This document shows positions 8,431-16,591 of a stretch of DNA of 57,725 nt, one piece after another (the stretch's first letter is position 1; the number at the start of each line of letters is the position of its first letter). This DNA is from an uncultured Christensenella sp. (lineage in GTDB: Bacteria; Bacillota; Clostridia; Christensenellales; DTU072), in assembly GCA_905210905.1 (NCBI GenBank), contig CAJLYQ010000004.1, forward strand, positions 1 to 57,725, written 5' to 3'. The notes under the pieces are model-generated. The model was given only the letters and a program-made list of their open reading frames with translations, searched no databases and was not told the origin of the DNA. Both the position numbers and the translations under genes were made by a program.

Positions 8431-8966
8431 CGCACCCCTATTAAAGCGATAACGCTCTTGTTGGGAACGAGCATATAACACTCGTTCACGCTTACCCCTA
8501 TTCTTTCTCCGTCAAGCAGTTTGAACAATTCTTTCTGCGTCGCTATCGGCAAATCGCCGTATCCGCAACTTATTCTCGTCGTAAGCAAGCCGTAAACGGA
8601 ACGCAGTTCTTTTTCCGTTTCGTCCAGATATTCTTCGATTTTTGCCGTAAAAACCGCGTCGAGAACCACGCCTTTAAGCGCGCTTAACGCAAACGCACGT
8701 TTGAGCATAGTTTCGCTTTTTAGTCCGAGCGTCGCCAAAACGGCTAATATTTTTTTGCAATCCGCAAAATGTTTTTTTGCTAAATTGCCGCAAAGCGTAA
8801 CGTCCGTTCCTACAAGTTTTATACCGTTTTCGTTTTTTTCTATATCAAAACACGCTACGGTTTTTACAGGCAAAAGCGAAGAAACAGTCTTTTCCGCTTC
8901 TTCGATTTCTCTTTCCGTTTTTTCGTCCGTTTCCCGTAAACCGAGATACCTTGCCGCCTCTTTCAT
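8427..8966 (-). CDS. Stand-alone methionine synthase reactivation-domain protein
   Basis: The 179-residue protein resembles the C-terminal activation domain of MetH: the segment ISCGYGDLPIATQKELFKLL followed by GERIGVSVNECYMLVPNKSV corresponds to the SAM-binding end of that domain. It is expected to bind SAM and help remethylate oxidised cob(II)alamin on the truncated MetH encoded next. The start at 8966 gives a one-base overlap with the metF stop (TAATG), and the stop overlaps the metH ATG by the ATGA arrangement. Translational coupling on both sides supports one complex-forming unit with MetH. Confidence 0.82.
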   Translation of the reverse strand: MKEAARYLGLRETDEKTEREIEEAEKTVSSLLPVKTVACFDIEKNENGIKLVGTDVTLCGNLAKKHFADCKKILAVLATLGLKSETMLKRAFALSALKGVVLDAVFTAKIEEYLDETEKELRSVYGLLTTRISCGYGDLPIATQKELFKLLDGERIGVSVNECYMLVPNKSVIALIGVR

Positions 8967-9796
8967 TATCTCAATAAATCGCTTATTCCCGAATAAATTT
9001 CTTTGGTTACGTCGGTCATACACATCGTGTACAGGTGGAAGTTTTCACACCCTTCGTCATAAAGATTTCTTATTTGCCCTATAGCGTAATCCACGCCCGC
9101 TTTCTTCATTTCAAGCGGATCGGCGCCGTATTTATCCAAAATTTCCACAAACTTTTTCGGCAAAGTCGCATTGCTCATCGCTACCATTCGTCTTAGCGAC
9201 TTCGCGCTCGTCGCAGGCATAATCCCTGCGCGGAAAGTCGCTCCCTTGCAGAACGCGCTCGCTTTGTCAGCCATTCTTAAAAAAGCGTCGTCGTCGAAAA
9301 ACAACTGACTTATGAAAGTCCTTACGCCTAAATCGTATTTTAGTTTTAACGAGAACAAATCGACGTAAATCGATCCGCTCTCCGCGTGTCCTTCCGGATA
9401 ACACGCGCCGAACAGTTCAAATCCGCCAAATGCGTTTATCTCTTTCATAAGGTCGGATGCGTGACCGTATTCGCCTATCTGTTTTTGCGGAGTTATGTCC
9501 CCTCTTAATGCAAGTATGGTATCCACATTTCGCGATTTAAGGTCGCTCAACTCTTTTTTTATCTTCTCTTTCGTGGCTCCTGCGCAAGTTAGATGAGACA
9601 CGGCTTTTATTCCGTGTTTGTTTTTTATTTCGCCGCACATTTCGCTCGTTAGTCCGCCGACGGCGTTTCCCGCCGAATACGTCACTGATATAAACGACGG
9701 ATTAAGCGACGATAAGAAATCAAGACAGGCGTATATCTTTTCCGCGCCGTCGGTTTGTTTCGGGGGGAACAATTCAAAACTTAAATCCGCTTTCAT
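8966..9796 (-). CDS. metF: Methylenetetrahydrofolate reductase
   Basis: The 276-residue flavoprotein begins with the family segment SFELFPPK and contains SVTYSAGN and ILALRGD blocks typical of MetF. It reduces methylene-THF to methyl-THF, the methyl donor for MetH encoded two genes downstream. Length is normal for the short bacterial form without a regulatory domain. The ATG at 9796 overlaps the tcdA stop by four bases (ATGA). Together with glyA at 41.0 kb and metK at 16.6 kb the window holds most of the serine-to-SAM methyl route. Confidence 0.93.
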   Translation of the reverse strand: MKADLSFELFPPKQTDGAEKIYACLDFLSSLNPSFISVTYSAGNAVGGLTSEMCGEIKNKHGIKAVSHLTCAGATKEKIKKELSDLKSRNVDTILALRGDITPQKQIGEYGHASDLMKEINAFGGFELFGACYPEGHAESGSIYVDLFSLKLKYDLGVRTFISQLFFDDDAFLRMADKASAFCKGATFRAGIMPATSAKSLRRMVAMSNATLPKKFVEILDKYGADPLEMKKAGVDYAIGQIRNLYDEGCENFHLYTMCMTDVTKEIYSGISDLLR

Positions 9797-10506
9797 ATCT
9801 TCTCCTTTTCGAGAGCGATGTCTTTTATCGCTTCGCCTGCGGCAATAAGTCCGACCACGCCTACGACGTAAGCAAGACTGCCTACGTCTTTGCCTTTGTC
9901 TATGTCTTCTTCTTTATGTTCGGCTCTCTCTTCGTCGCTGAACACGACTTTCAGATTTTTTATTCCTTTTTCGCGTAATTTTTTACGCATAAGTTTTGCC
10001 AGCGGACAAACGGTGGTGGAGTACACGTCCGCTACCTTAAATCTCGTTGCGTCCAGTTTGTTGCCGGCGGATAAACAGCATATTTCTTTCACGCCTTTTT
10101 TATACGCTTGTTCCGCTATAAAAATTTTGCTTTTTACGCTATCTATCGCGTCCACTACGTAGTCGTATTCGGCAAGGTCTATTTTTGAACTTTCGTCAAA
10201 AAACTCGTCATAAGTCGTTACTTCTATTTCGGGATTAATTTCAAAAACACGCTTTTTTGCCGCTTCTGTTTTTTTCATTCCTATCGTATTTTGCGTAGCG
10301 ACGATTTGCCTATTTATATTTGATTTCGACACGGTGTCGAAGTCTACGAGCGCAAGGTTGCCCACTCCCGAACGAGCAAGCGCCTCCACGACGTATCCGC
10401 CTACACCCCCCAGTCCGAAAATAATGACCGAAGAGTTTTTAAGCCTGTTTACCCCGTCTCTACCGAGAAGTTTTTCCGTTCTTATAAAGGTCGTATCTCT
10501 TTCCAT
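9793..10506 (-). CDS. tcdA: tRNA threonylcarbamoyladenosine dehydratase, ThiF/E1-like
   Basis: The 237-residue protein is an E1-like ATP-dependent enzyme: the nucleotide-binding GLGGVGGYVVEALARSG is near residue 30, followed by LVDFDTVSKSNINRQ and a VDAID motif. It matches TcdA (CsdL/YgdL), which cyclises t6A37 of tRNAs to ct6A. A conserved CPLAK segment with a cysteine lies in the second half. The start at 10506 (MERDTTF) is chosen because the upstream cvpA gene ends at 10508. It is cotranscribed with methionine genes, with no obvious metabolic link apart from housekeeping. Confidence 0.88.
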   Translation of the reverse strand: MERDTTFIRTEKLLGRDGVNRLKNSSVIIFGLGGVGGYVVEALARSGVGNLALVDFDTVSKSNINRQIVATQNTIGMKKTEAAKKRVFEINPEIEVTTYDEFFDESSKIDLAEYDYVVDAIDSVKSKIFIAEQAYKKGVKEICCLSAGNKLDATRFKVADVYSTTVCPLAKLMRKKLREKGIKNLKVVFSDEERAEHKEEDIDKGKDVGSLAYVVGVVGLIAAGEAIKDIALEKEKI

Positions 10507-10507
10507 A

Positions 10508-11092
10508 TCAATGCGCCGCCTTTGCGAACAACACGCTGAAATCGATCGGATTGTGCGCATACATAAGATAGAAAAGGCTTTTCTTTTCGCCGTCCCTTAG
10601 CCCTGCGATAAAGGTTGCCACTTTTTCCACGTCTTCGAATTCTTTTACGAGAGCCATAACGAGATAGCACAGAAGAACGAACGCCGCGCCGAACAACAGA
10701 AGTCCGAGCGTGCGGTTTATCACGTTACGCACGGCGTAACCGGGTGCTTCTTTGTCTTTGGGCGTGAAAATTTTCGATATGGTTTTTACGATGATTATTC
10801 TGATAATTTGCACCAAAAGGAACAGTACGATATAGTAAATTATCGTTGCAAGATTGATTTTTGCCAAAAATTCCGCTTTCGAGCCGAAAAACTCGTTTCC
10901 TTTTGCGATTAAGTCCGCAACGAAGGACGCTCTTGCGATTATTCCGCCGAACGTCACGCAGACCAGCACCGACACGATGACGCCCACTATTCCGCCCGTT
11001 ATGAATTTTAACGTTCTTCCGAAGCCGAGAATGTATCCGAGCAAAAGGCTGAGAGCAAACCCGACGATTATCACTATACTGTATATATCCAT
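10508..11092 (-). CDS. CvpA-family membrane protein
   Basis: The 194-residue protein has about four hydrophobic segments (roughly 5-25, 30-52, 77-98 and 120-142) and the early glycine-rich LLLGYILGFGRTLKFITGG segment typical of CvpA (colicin V production) proteins. Its biochemical role is not established in Firmicutes. The C-terminal part is soluble and hydrophilic. It is the first gene of the cvpA-tcdA-metF-metH cluster, with the ribosome binding site AAGGAG 6 bases before the ATG. Confidence 0.75.
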   Translation of the reverse strand: MDIYSIVIIVGFALSLLLGYILGFGRTLKFITGGIVGVIVSVLVCVTFGGIIARASFVADLIAKGNEFFGSKAEFLAKINLATIIYYIVLFLLVQIIRIIIVKTISKIFTPKDKEAPGYAVRNVINRTLGLLLFGAAFVLLCYLVMALVKEFEDVEKVATFIAGLRDGEKKSLFYLMYAHNPIDFSVLFAKAAH

Positions 11093-11157
11093 AATATCTC
11101 CTTAACTTATTCGTTTTCCCCTTGCGCCGTCGTTTGCGCAAAACCGTTTATATTTTG

Positions 11158-11186
11158 ATTTTAACATAACGGTTTTTAATAAACAA
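11158..11186 (-). promoter_or_regulatory. Promoter of the cvpA-tcdA-metF-metH operon
   Basis: On the minus strand TTGTTT (11186-11181) and TAAAAT (11163-11158) are 17 bases apart. The leader to 11093 is about 60 bases long and holds one small hairpin, TTGCGC pairing with GCGCAA (about 11123-11140). It is too short for a SAM or cobalamin riboswitch, so methionine control of this operon is not visible here. Confidence 0.55.
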
Positions 11187-11262
11187 GCAAAAAACGGATA
11201 CGCGCCGCGCATTAACCTTTCTTTTGCCATAAAACGTTTATTTACAATTAACTCGCAAATAA

Positions 11263-11320
11263 TTGTTTAATCTTAAATAATATGGTATCATATAAACGAT
11301 TTTCATTGCGGCGAGCCGCA
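11263..11320 (+). promoter_or_regulatory. Promoter and leader hairpin of glnN
   Basis: TTGTTT (11263-11268) and TATCAT (11286-11291) are 17 bases apart. The short leader carries a compact hairpin, TGCGG-cgag-CCGCA (11307-11320), shortly before the start codon at 11344. No glutamine aptamer is recognisable. Confidence 0.55.
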
Positions 11321-11343
11321 TAAACGGAGTTAAGAATAAATTT

Positions 11344-13419
11344 ATGGACGTTAAAGAAATTTTCGGCAGTTTGGTTTTCAACGACAACGCTATGAAAAAG
11401 TATCTCGAACCCGACGTTTTCGAAGAGTTTTCTTCCTGCGTCGCGCAAGACAAACCTTTGTCGCCGTCGCTCGCCGACGCTATCGCGAAAGGTATGATGA
11501 ACTGGGCTTTGGACAACGGTTGTACCCACTACACGCACTGGTTTCAGCCGCTTACCGGCATAACAGCCGAAAAACACGACAGTTTTATCACTCCGAGCGG
11601 AAAATGCGAAATAACCACCGAATTCAGCGGAAAAGAACTTATTAAAGGCGAACCCGACGCGTCGAGTTTCCCTTCCGGCGGTCTGAGAGCCACTTTCGAA
11701 GCGCGCGGTTACACTGCGTGGGACCCGTCGAGTTACGCGTTCATTAAAGACGGCGTATTGTGTATTCCGACTGCGTTCTGCTCGTACAACGGCGAAGCGC
11801 TCGACAAAAAAACGCCGCTTTTGCGCAGTATGGAAGCGATTAACCGCGAAGGTATCGCGCTTTTGGAACTGTTCGGCAAAAAAGCGAGCAAAGTCGTGCC
11901 GTGCGCCGGACCGGAACAGGAATATTTTCTCGTCGACCGCGCTCTTTACAAGCAACGCCCCGATCTCGTTTTCACCGGACGTACGCTTTTCGGCGCGCGC
12001 AGTCCCAAGGGGCAGGAACTCGACGATCATTACTTCGGCGCGGTTAAGCCGAGAGTCGTTTCTTATATGCGCGATCTCGACGTCGAACTGTGGAAACTCG
12101 GAGTTTTCGCTAAAACCAAACACAACGAAGTTGCGCCCGCTCAGCACGAACTTGCGACCGTTTATTGCGACACGAACAAGGCGACGGATCACAACCAAAT
12201 CGTTATGGAACTTATGAAAAAAGTCGCTACAAGACACGGTTTTAAGTGTTTGCTCCACGAAAAACCTTTCGAAGGGATAAACGGCAGCGGCAAGCACAAC
12301 AACTGGTCGCTTTCGGCTGATAACAGTTATAACCTGCTCGACCCGGGCGACAATCCGAGCGACAATATGCTTTTTCTCGTAACGCTCTGCGCCGTAATTT
12401 CTGCGGTTGACAAAAATCAGGATCTGCTCCGTATAAGCGTTGCGTCCGCAGCCAACGACCACAGATTAGGAAAACAGGAAGCGCCCCCGGCGATAGTTTC
12501 CATCTTCTTAGGAGAAGAACTGCTGGGAATACTCGAAGCGATCGCCGACGGAAGGGATTATTCCAAACGCGCCGGTTGCGAAATCGAAATAGGAGTTAAA
12601 CTTTTGCCAAGGCTAAGGCAAGACAGCACGGACAGAAACCGTACTTCGCCGTTTGCGTTTACCGGCAACAAGTTCGAATTCCGTATGCCCGGCTCGCATT
12701 TCTCCGTCGCAGGAATAAACACCGTACTTAACACGATAGTTGCGGAAGAATTCTCCCTTTTCTCGGACAAACTGAGAAACTCGCCGTCGCTTGCGCAAGG
12801 CGTAGCCGAAATCGTTAAAGAAACGGTAAAAGACCATAAAAAAATCATATTCAACGGCAACGGTTATTCCGAAGAATGGGTTAAAGAAGCGGAAAGTCGC
12901 GGACTTCTTAACCTTAAAACCACGGTAGACGCACTGCCTTTGCTTGCGTCCGACAAAAACGTCGAATTATTCGCAAAACACGGCGTTTTCCAACGCTCGG
13001 AAGTGCTTTCGAGAATGGATATTTACATCGAAGACTACTGCAAAAAAGTCCATATCGAAGCAATTACTTCGTCGGATATGGCAAAATCTTTGCTGCTCCC
13101 GGCAATCTCGGAATATATCTCCGACCTTGCGAAAACCGCGCTCGAACTTAAAGATCTCGGAATTAAACCGGATATAACCCTTCTTAACAAACTCACCGCC
13201 CTTTACGAAGAAGGCGTGAAAAACTTGGGTGTGCTCGACAAAGAAATCGCTTTGAGCGAACAAATGAAAAACGACCTTGAAAAAGCGCGCGTCTGCCGAG
13301 ATAAAATTATCCCTGCAATGAACGCCCTACGTTCTTCCATCGACCGCGCGGAACTTCTCACTGCAAAAAAATACTGGCCGATACCGCGCTACCCCGACCT
13401 GCTCTTCAGCGAAAACTAA
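11344..13419 (+). CDS. glnN: Glutamine synthetase type III
   Basis: The 691-residue protein is of the GSIII class, longer than GSI (about 450 residues) and typical of Bacteroidetes, cyanobacteria and gut Clostridia. It shows the GSIII N-terminal block around THWFQPLTG (near 65), CAGPEQEYFLVD (near 190) with catalytic glutamates, and the nucleotide/ammonium segment GINGSGKHNNWS (near 315). It condenses glutamate and ammonium with ATP in the cytoplasm. It is a single-gene unit divergent from the methionine operon. With gdhA at 31.5 kb it gives both high- and low-affinity ammonium assimilation. The start is preceded by a distant GGAG and AT-rich spacer, so initiation may be modest. Confidence 0.95.
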   Translation: MDVKEIFGSLVFNDNAMKKYLEPDVFEEFSSCVAQDKPLSPSLADAIAKGMMNWALDNGCTHYTHWFQPLTGITAEKHDSFITPSGKCEITTEFSGKELIKGEPDASSFPSGGLRATFEARGYTAWDPSSYAFIKDGVLCIPTAFCSYNGEALDKKTPLLRSMEAINREGIALLELFGKKASKVVPCAGPEQEYFLVDRALYKQRPDLVFTGRTLFGARSPKGQELDDHYFGAVKPRVVSYMRDLDVELWKLGVFAKTKHNEVAPAQHELATVYCDTNKATDHNQIVMELMKKVATRHGFKCLLHEKPFEGINGSGKHNNWSLSADNSYNLLDPGDNPSDNMLFLVTLCAVISAVDKNQDLLRISVASAANDHRLGKQEAPPAIVSIFLGEELLGILEAIADGRDYSKRAGCEIEIGVKLLPRLRQDSTDRNRTSPFAFTGNKFEFRMPGSHFSVAGINTVLNTIVAEEFSLFSDKLRNSPSLAQGVAEIVKETVKDHKKIIFNGNGYSEEWVKEAESRGLLNLKTTVDALPLLASDKNVELFAKHGVFQRSEVLSRMDIYIEDYCKKVHIEAITSSDMAKSLLLPAISEYISDLAKTALELKDLGIKPDITLLNKLTALYEEGVKNLGVLDKEIALSEQMKNDLEKARVCRDKIIPAMNALRSSIDRAELLTAKKYWPIPRYPDLLFSEN

Positions 13420-13474
13420 CGGCAACGTGGGACGTTGCATCCCTTTACGGCAACGCCGAGCGTTGCATCTCATT
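13419..13474. repeat. Two tandem 28-bp palindromic units
   Basis: Directly after the glnN stop are two 28-base units (13419-13446 and 13447-13474). Each starts ACGGCAACG and contains an inverted repeat, GCAACG-n5-CGTTGC, with a variable loop and a variable tail. They are about 75% identical. No T-run follows, so they are not simple terminators. Confidence 0.7.
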
Positions 13475-13755
13475 ACGCAAAAAGTATATTACTTGTATAA
13501 GTCTATCGCACGACACAACTAATTACTTTTAATGCAAGCAAAGGCACTTTGCCGGCACGAGCGGACACGCGCCGTGAGTGCCGCCCTTACGGGGATCGAG
13601 CAAGGGGCAGCACCCCTGCGAACTTCACTCCCTAAGCAAAATGTGTCATTTTGTTTCCTTGGAAGTCCGACTTATGCGGATTAAAAATTTATCCGCGTGT
13701 CAGCATTTTTGCTGACCGCAAGTAAATTTCCGCATAACGTTTGGTCGGATACTCT
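13475..13755. other. Hairpin-rich gene-free stretch between glnN and comFC
   Basis: No open frame on either strand looks like a gene. The stretch contains several inverted repeats: CGGCAC...GTGCCG around 13554-13582, GGGG-cagca-CCCC near 13602-13616, CAAAATG-tgt-CATTTTG near 13638-13654, GCGGAT...ATCCGC (13676-13696) and GTCAGC-n6-GCTGAC (13698-13715). The last two sit inside an outer inverted repeat TTATGCGGA (13672-13680) / TCCGCATAA (13729-13737). It could be a structured RNA, a non-autonomous repeat element or degenerated sequence. Confidence 0.6.
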
Positions 13756-14406
13756 CTACGCCTTTGCAAACGTAAAACAAACCACTTCTTTCGGCTTTGC
13801 TTTTCTCAATACCTTTGCGCACGCGTTAAGCGTTGCGCCGGTAGTAACTACGTCGTCGATTATCAAAACGGTTTTTCCTTTTATTTTCTCCGCGTTTATA
13901 CCGATAAAAGCGTTTTCGACGTTTCGTTTTCTCTCTTCGTTCCTAACTTCGGTTTGGTCTTTGCTCCTGCCCCTGCGTTTAAGCGCTTTCACCGTAGGCA
14001 CGCCGATTTCGTCGGATAAAAACTTCGCCGTGTTCTTCATATGGTCGTACCCCCTTTTGCGCAGATTTTTGCCCGAACACGGAACGTAGGCTATTAAGTC
14101 GCACTCCTTTCCGACGATTTTATACAATTCCGCAACGTACTTCGCCATCGTCCGGGTAAGGTGCGGAGAGTCGCTGTCTTTGGCTTTCAAAATGATTTTT
14201 CTAGCAAGTCCGTCGTATAAAAACGCCGAATAAACGGTAACTTCGTCGTATTCTTCGCCAAACTTGCCGTTTTGCCTTAACGCCGACGCACATTCGTAAC
14301 ACAGTCCGTTCACGTCGGAATCTGTTTCCTTTCCGCAGTACAGACAAGTTACTCCCGTCGGAAAAATCGCGTCCAGAAAAGAATTAAAACTCTTCTTAAT
14401 ATTCAT
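13756..14406 (-). CDS. comFC: ComF-family phosphoribosyltransferase-like protein
   Basis: The 216-residue protein has an N-terminal zinc-finger with the pair CLYC near residue 20 and CYEC near 37, then a phosphoribosyltransferase fold with the PRPP loop VLIIDDVVTTGAT near residue 185. This is the ComFC family, needed for DNA uptake in competent bacteria, probably at the ssDNA entry stage. Its start overlaps the end of recD2 by 11 bases, and the two are likely cotranscribed. That link is notable because RecD2 is also a single-strand DNA motor. No other competence gene is in the window. Confidence 0.88.
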   Translation of the reverse strand: MNIKKSFNSFLDAIFPTGVTCLYCGKETDSDVNGLCYECASALRQNGKFGEEYDEVTVYSAFLYDGLARKIILKAKDSDSPHLTRTMAKYVAELYKIVGKECDLIAYVPCSGKNLRKRGYDHMKNTAKFLSDEIGVPTVKALKRRGRSKDQTEVRNEERKRNVENAFIGINAEKIKGKTVLIIDDVVTTGATLNACAKVLRKAKPKEVVCFTFAKA

Positions 14407-16591
14407 CTATTCCCCACAAAATTTCCGCTTTGCCCCTGTTTTTCAGCAGCAAATGCCGTAAAAGCGAATATCTTTTTGCGGTATACGTATTGTTTATCGC
14501 ATACTTCAAAGTCGCTTCGTCGCCGATAATCACAACCATTTTTTTCGCCCTTGTCACTGCCGTATAAATCAGATTACGGGTAAGCAACATCGGCGATATT
14601 CTGCCCAAAACGAGCACCACTACCGGGAACTCGCTCCCCTGCGATTTATGCACGCTTATACAATACGCCAAAGTAAGTTCGTCCAAAGCCGTACCTTCGT
14701 AGTTAACCGTGCGCCCGTCGTCGTATTCGACGGTTATTCCTTCTTTCCTTATTAAAGTTACGATTCCTATATCGCCGTTAAATACGCCCGTGCCTTTCCT
14801 GTCCGCGCCGAATTTTTTCGTCCACTCCAACTGATAATTATTCGAGGTCTGCATAACTCTGTCGCCAACCCTGAACTTTTCGTCTTTGTGCTTGTACTCC
14901 GCGCCGTACGGATTAAGTTCTTCTTGCAAAAGCGCGTTCAACGTTTCCACTCCGATTTCCGTTTGCTTAACCGGCGTAAGCACCTGTACGTCGCGTTCCG
15001 TCACGTTCATAAACTTCGGAATACGAGTTTTTACCATAGTTAAAACATCACTTTGGATACCTTTTATATCGGTTTTGGTAGACATAAAGAAGTCTTTTGC
15101 GTCTTTAACTATCGGCATTTCGCCGCGGTTTATTCTATGCGCGTTGCTTACGATATTACTTTTTACCGACTGTCGATAAACTTCGGTAAGGAACACGACG
15201 TTTATTATTCCGCTCTCTATTACGTCGCTCAGAATATTTCCGCAGGCGACGCTCGGAAGTTGGTCTTTATCTCCTACGAGAACGAGCCGTGCTCCGAGCG
15301 GAACGGCTTTAACCAAGGCGGAAAAGATATAAATATCCGCCATACTGATTTCGTCCACGATGATTACGTCTGCGTTAAGGGGGGAGGTTTCGTCGTAGCA
15401 GGCGTGGTTGCTTATTCCGTCCATTCCGAGAAGTCTGTGAATGGTTTTCGCTTCCACTCCGGTTGCTTCCATCATACGTTTGCTCGCTCTCCCGGTAGGC
15501 GCGCACAAAGCGGCTTTTTTGCCCCTGTTTTCAAGAATTTTAACGATACCTTTTATCAGCGTGGTCTTGCCCGTTCCCGGTCCGCCGCTGATTACGCTTA
15601 CGCCGTTGTTAAACACGCTTTTTATCGCCGCTCTTTGGGTTACGTCTAAAATTACGTTCGTTTGCCGTTCGAAAACTTCGAGTTCTTTCACTACGTCGAC
15701 GTCGTTTTTCTGAACGGTAAGGTTAAGTTTAATCAGTTTTGCCGCTATAAGATTTTCCGTGTTGTAATTCAGACTGCTAGCAACGAGAATTTGCCCGTCG
15801 ACTTCTTCCTTTTTCAGATCGTACATACCGAAATAGCAGTTTTCCACTATGCTTTTGTCAAGATCTAGCAGTTTCGTCGCTTCGCTTATCACAGTTTTCT
15901 GCGGCAAACAAGTATGCCCGGCTCTTACCGAGCCGTCGCTCAGAACGTGTTTTATCCCTGCCGCTATTCTGAACTCGCTGTTGCGCGGAATACCGATATT
16001 GATAGCGATTTTGTCCGCTTTCACAAATCCGACGCCGTCTATGTCCGTGACGAGAACGTACGGGTTGGCTTTCAGTACGTCAACCGTACTGTCGCCGTAT
16101 TTCCGATAAATTTTCAGCGCAAGGTTCATCGGTACGTCGTGTTTTTGCAAAAACAAAATGCTTTCTTTCATTCTTCGCGTATCTTCGTAACACGCGATAA
16201 TTTCCATAAGTTTTTTTCTTCCTATACCGCTGACTTCGATCAGTCTTTCGGGTTGATTATCGAGTATATCGAGAGTTTCCGACCCGAATTTATCCACGAT
16301 TTCTTTCGCAAGTTTTTCCCCTATTCCCTTAAAAAGTCCGCTCGACAGGTACTTCACAATGCCGTACGGGTCTTCGGGGCGTACGAATTCGACGTCCGTC
16401 ACCGAAAATTGCTCGCCGTATTTGCGGTTATCCTTAAACTCGCCGCTGATTTTGAGCAGTTCTCCTTCGCTTATAGGCGGAAAAATGCCGACTGCAACGA
16501 AAACGTCGCTATCGGCATCGAAAAGTACTACGGTATAACCGTTTTCTTCGTTTGAATAAATTACTTCGGTAACTTTCCCTGTATACGTCAT
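14396..16591 (-). CDS. recD2: RecD2-type 5'-3' DNA helicase
   Basis: The 731-residue SF1B helicase has an N-terminal OB-like domain, a helix-hairpin-helix region (about 85-200, including LIEVSGIGRKKLMEII), the Walker A loop GGPGTGKTT near 340, the DEIS box near 415, and C-terminal motif VHKSQGSEFP with TAVTRAKK. RecD2 proteins act without RecBC and are involved in repair and replication fork processing. Length is normal. The ATG at 16591 overlaps the metK stop by four bases (ATGA), so expression is coupled to metK. Confidence 0.93.
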   Translation of the reverse strand: MTYTGKVTEVIYSNEENGYTVVLFDADSDVFVAVGIFPPISEGELLKISGEFKDNRKYGEQFSVTDVEFVRPEDPYGIVKYLSSGLFKGIGEKLAKEIVDKFGSETLDILDNQPERLIEVSGIGRKKLMEIIACYEDTRRMKESILFLQKHDVPMNLALKIYRKYGDSTVDVLKANPYVLVTDIDGVGFVKADKIAINIGIPRNSEFRIAAGIKHVLSDGSVRAGHTCLPQKTVISEATKLLDLDKSIVENCYFGMYDLKKEEVDGQILVASSLNYNTENLIAAKLIKLNLTVQKNDVDVVKELEVFERQTNVILDVTQRAAIKSVFNNGVSVISGGPGTGKTTLIKGIVKILENRGKKAALCAPTGRASKRMMEATGVEAKTIHRLLGMDGISNHACYDETSPLNADVIIVDEISMADIYIFSALVKAVPLGARLVLVGDKDQLPSVACGNILSDVIESGIINVVFLTEVYRQSVKSNIVSNAHRINRGEMPIVKDAKDFFMSTKTDIKGIQSDVLTMVKTRIPKFMNVTERDVQVLTPVKQTEIGVETLNALLQEELNPYGAEYKHKDEKFRVGDRVMQTSNNYQLEWTKKFGADRKGTGVFNGDIGIVTLIRKEGITVEYDDGRTVNYEGTALDELTLAYCISVHKSQGSEFPVVVLVLGRISPMLLTRNLIYTAVTRAKKMVVIIGDEATLKYAINNTYTAKRYSLLRHLLLKNRGKAEILWGIDEY

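Noticed and set aside
11093..11262. Cobalamin or SAM riboswitch before the metF-metH operon
   Set aside because: The leader from the predicted promoter is only about 60 bases with one small hairpin, far too short.
11292..11343. Glutamine riboswitch in the glnN leader
   Set aside because: The leader is about 50 bases with one tetraloop hairpin and lacks a recognisable aptamer core.
13419..13474. CRISPR array
   Set aside because: Only two 28-base units lie back to back without spacers, and no cas gene is present.
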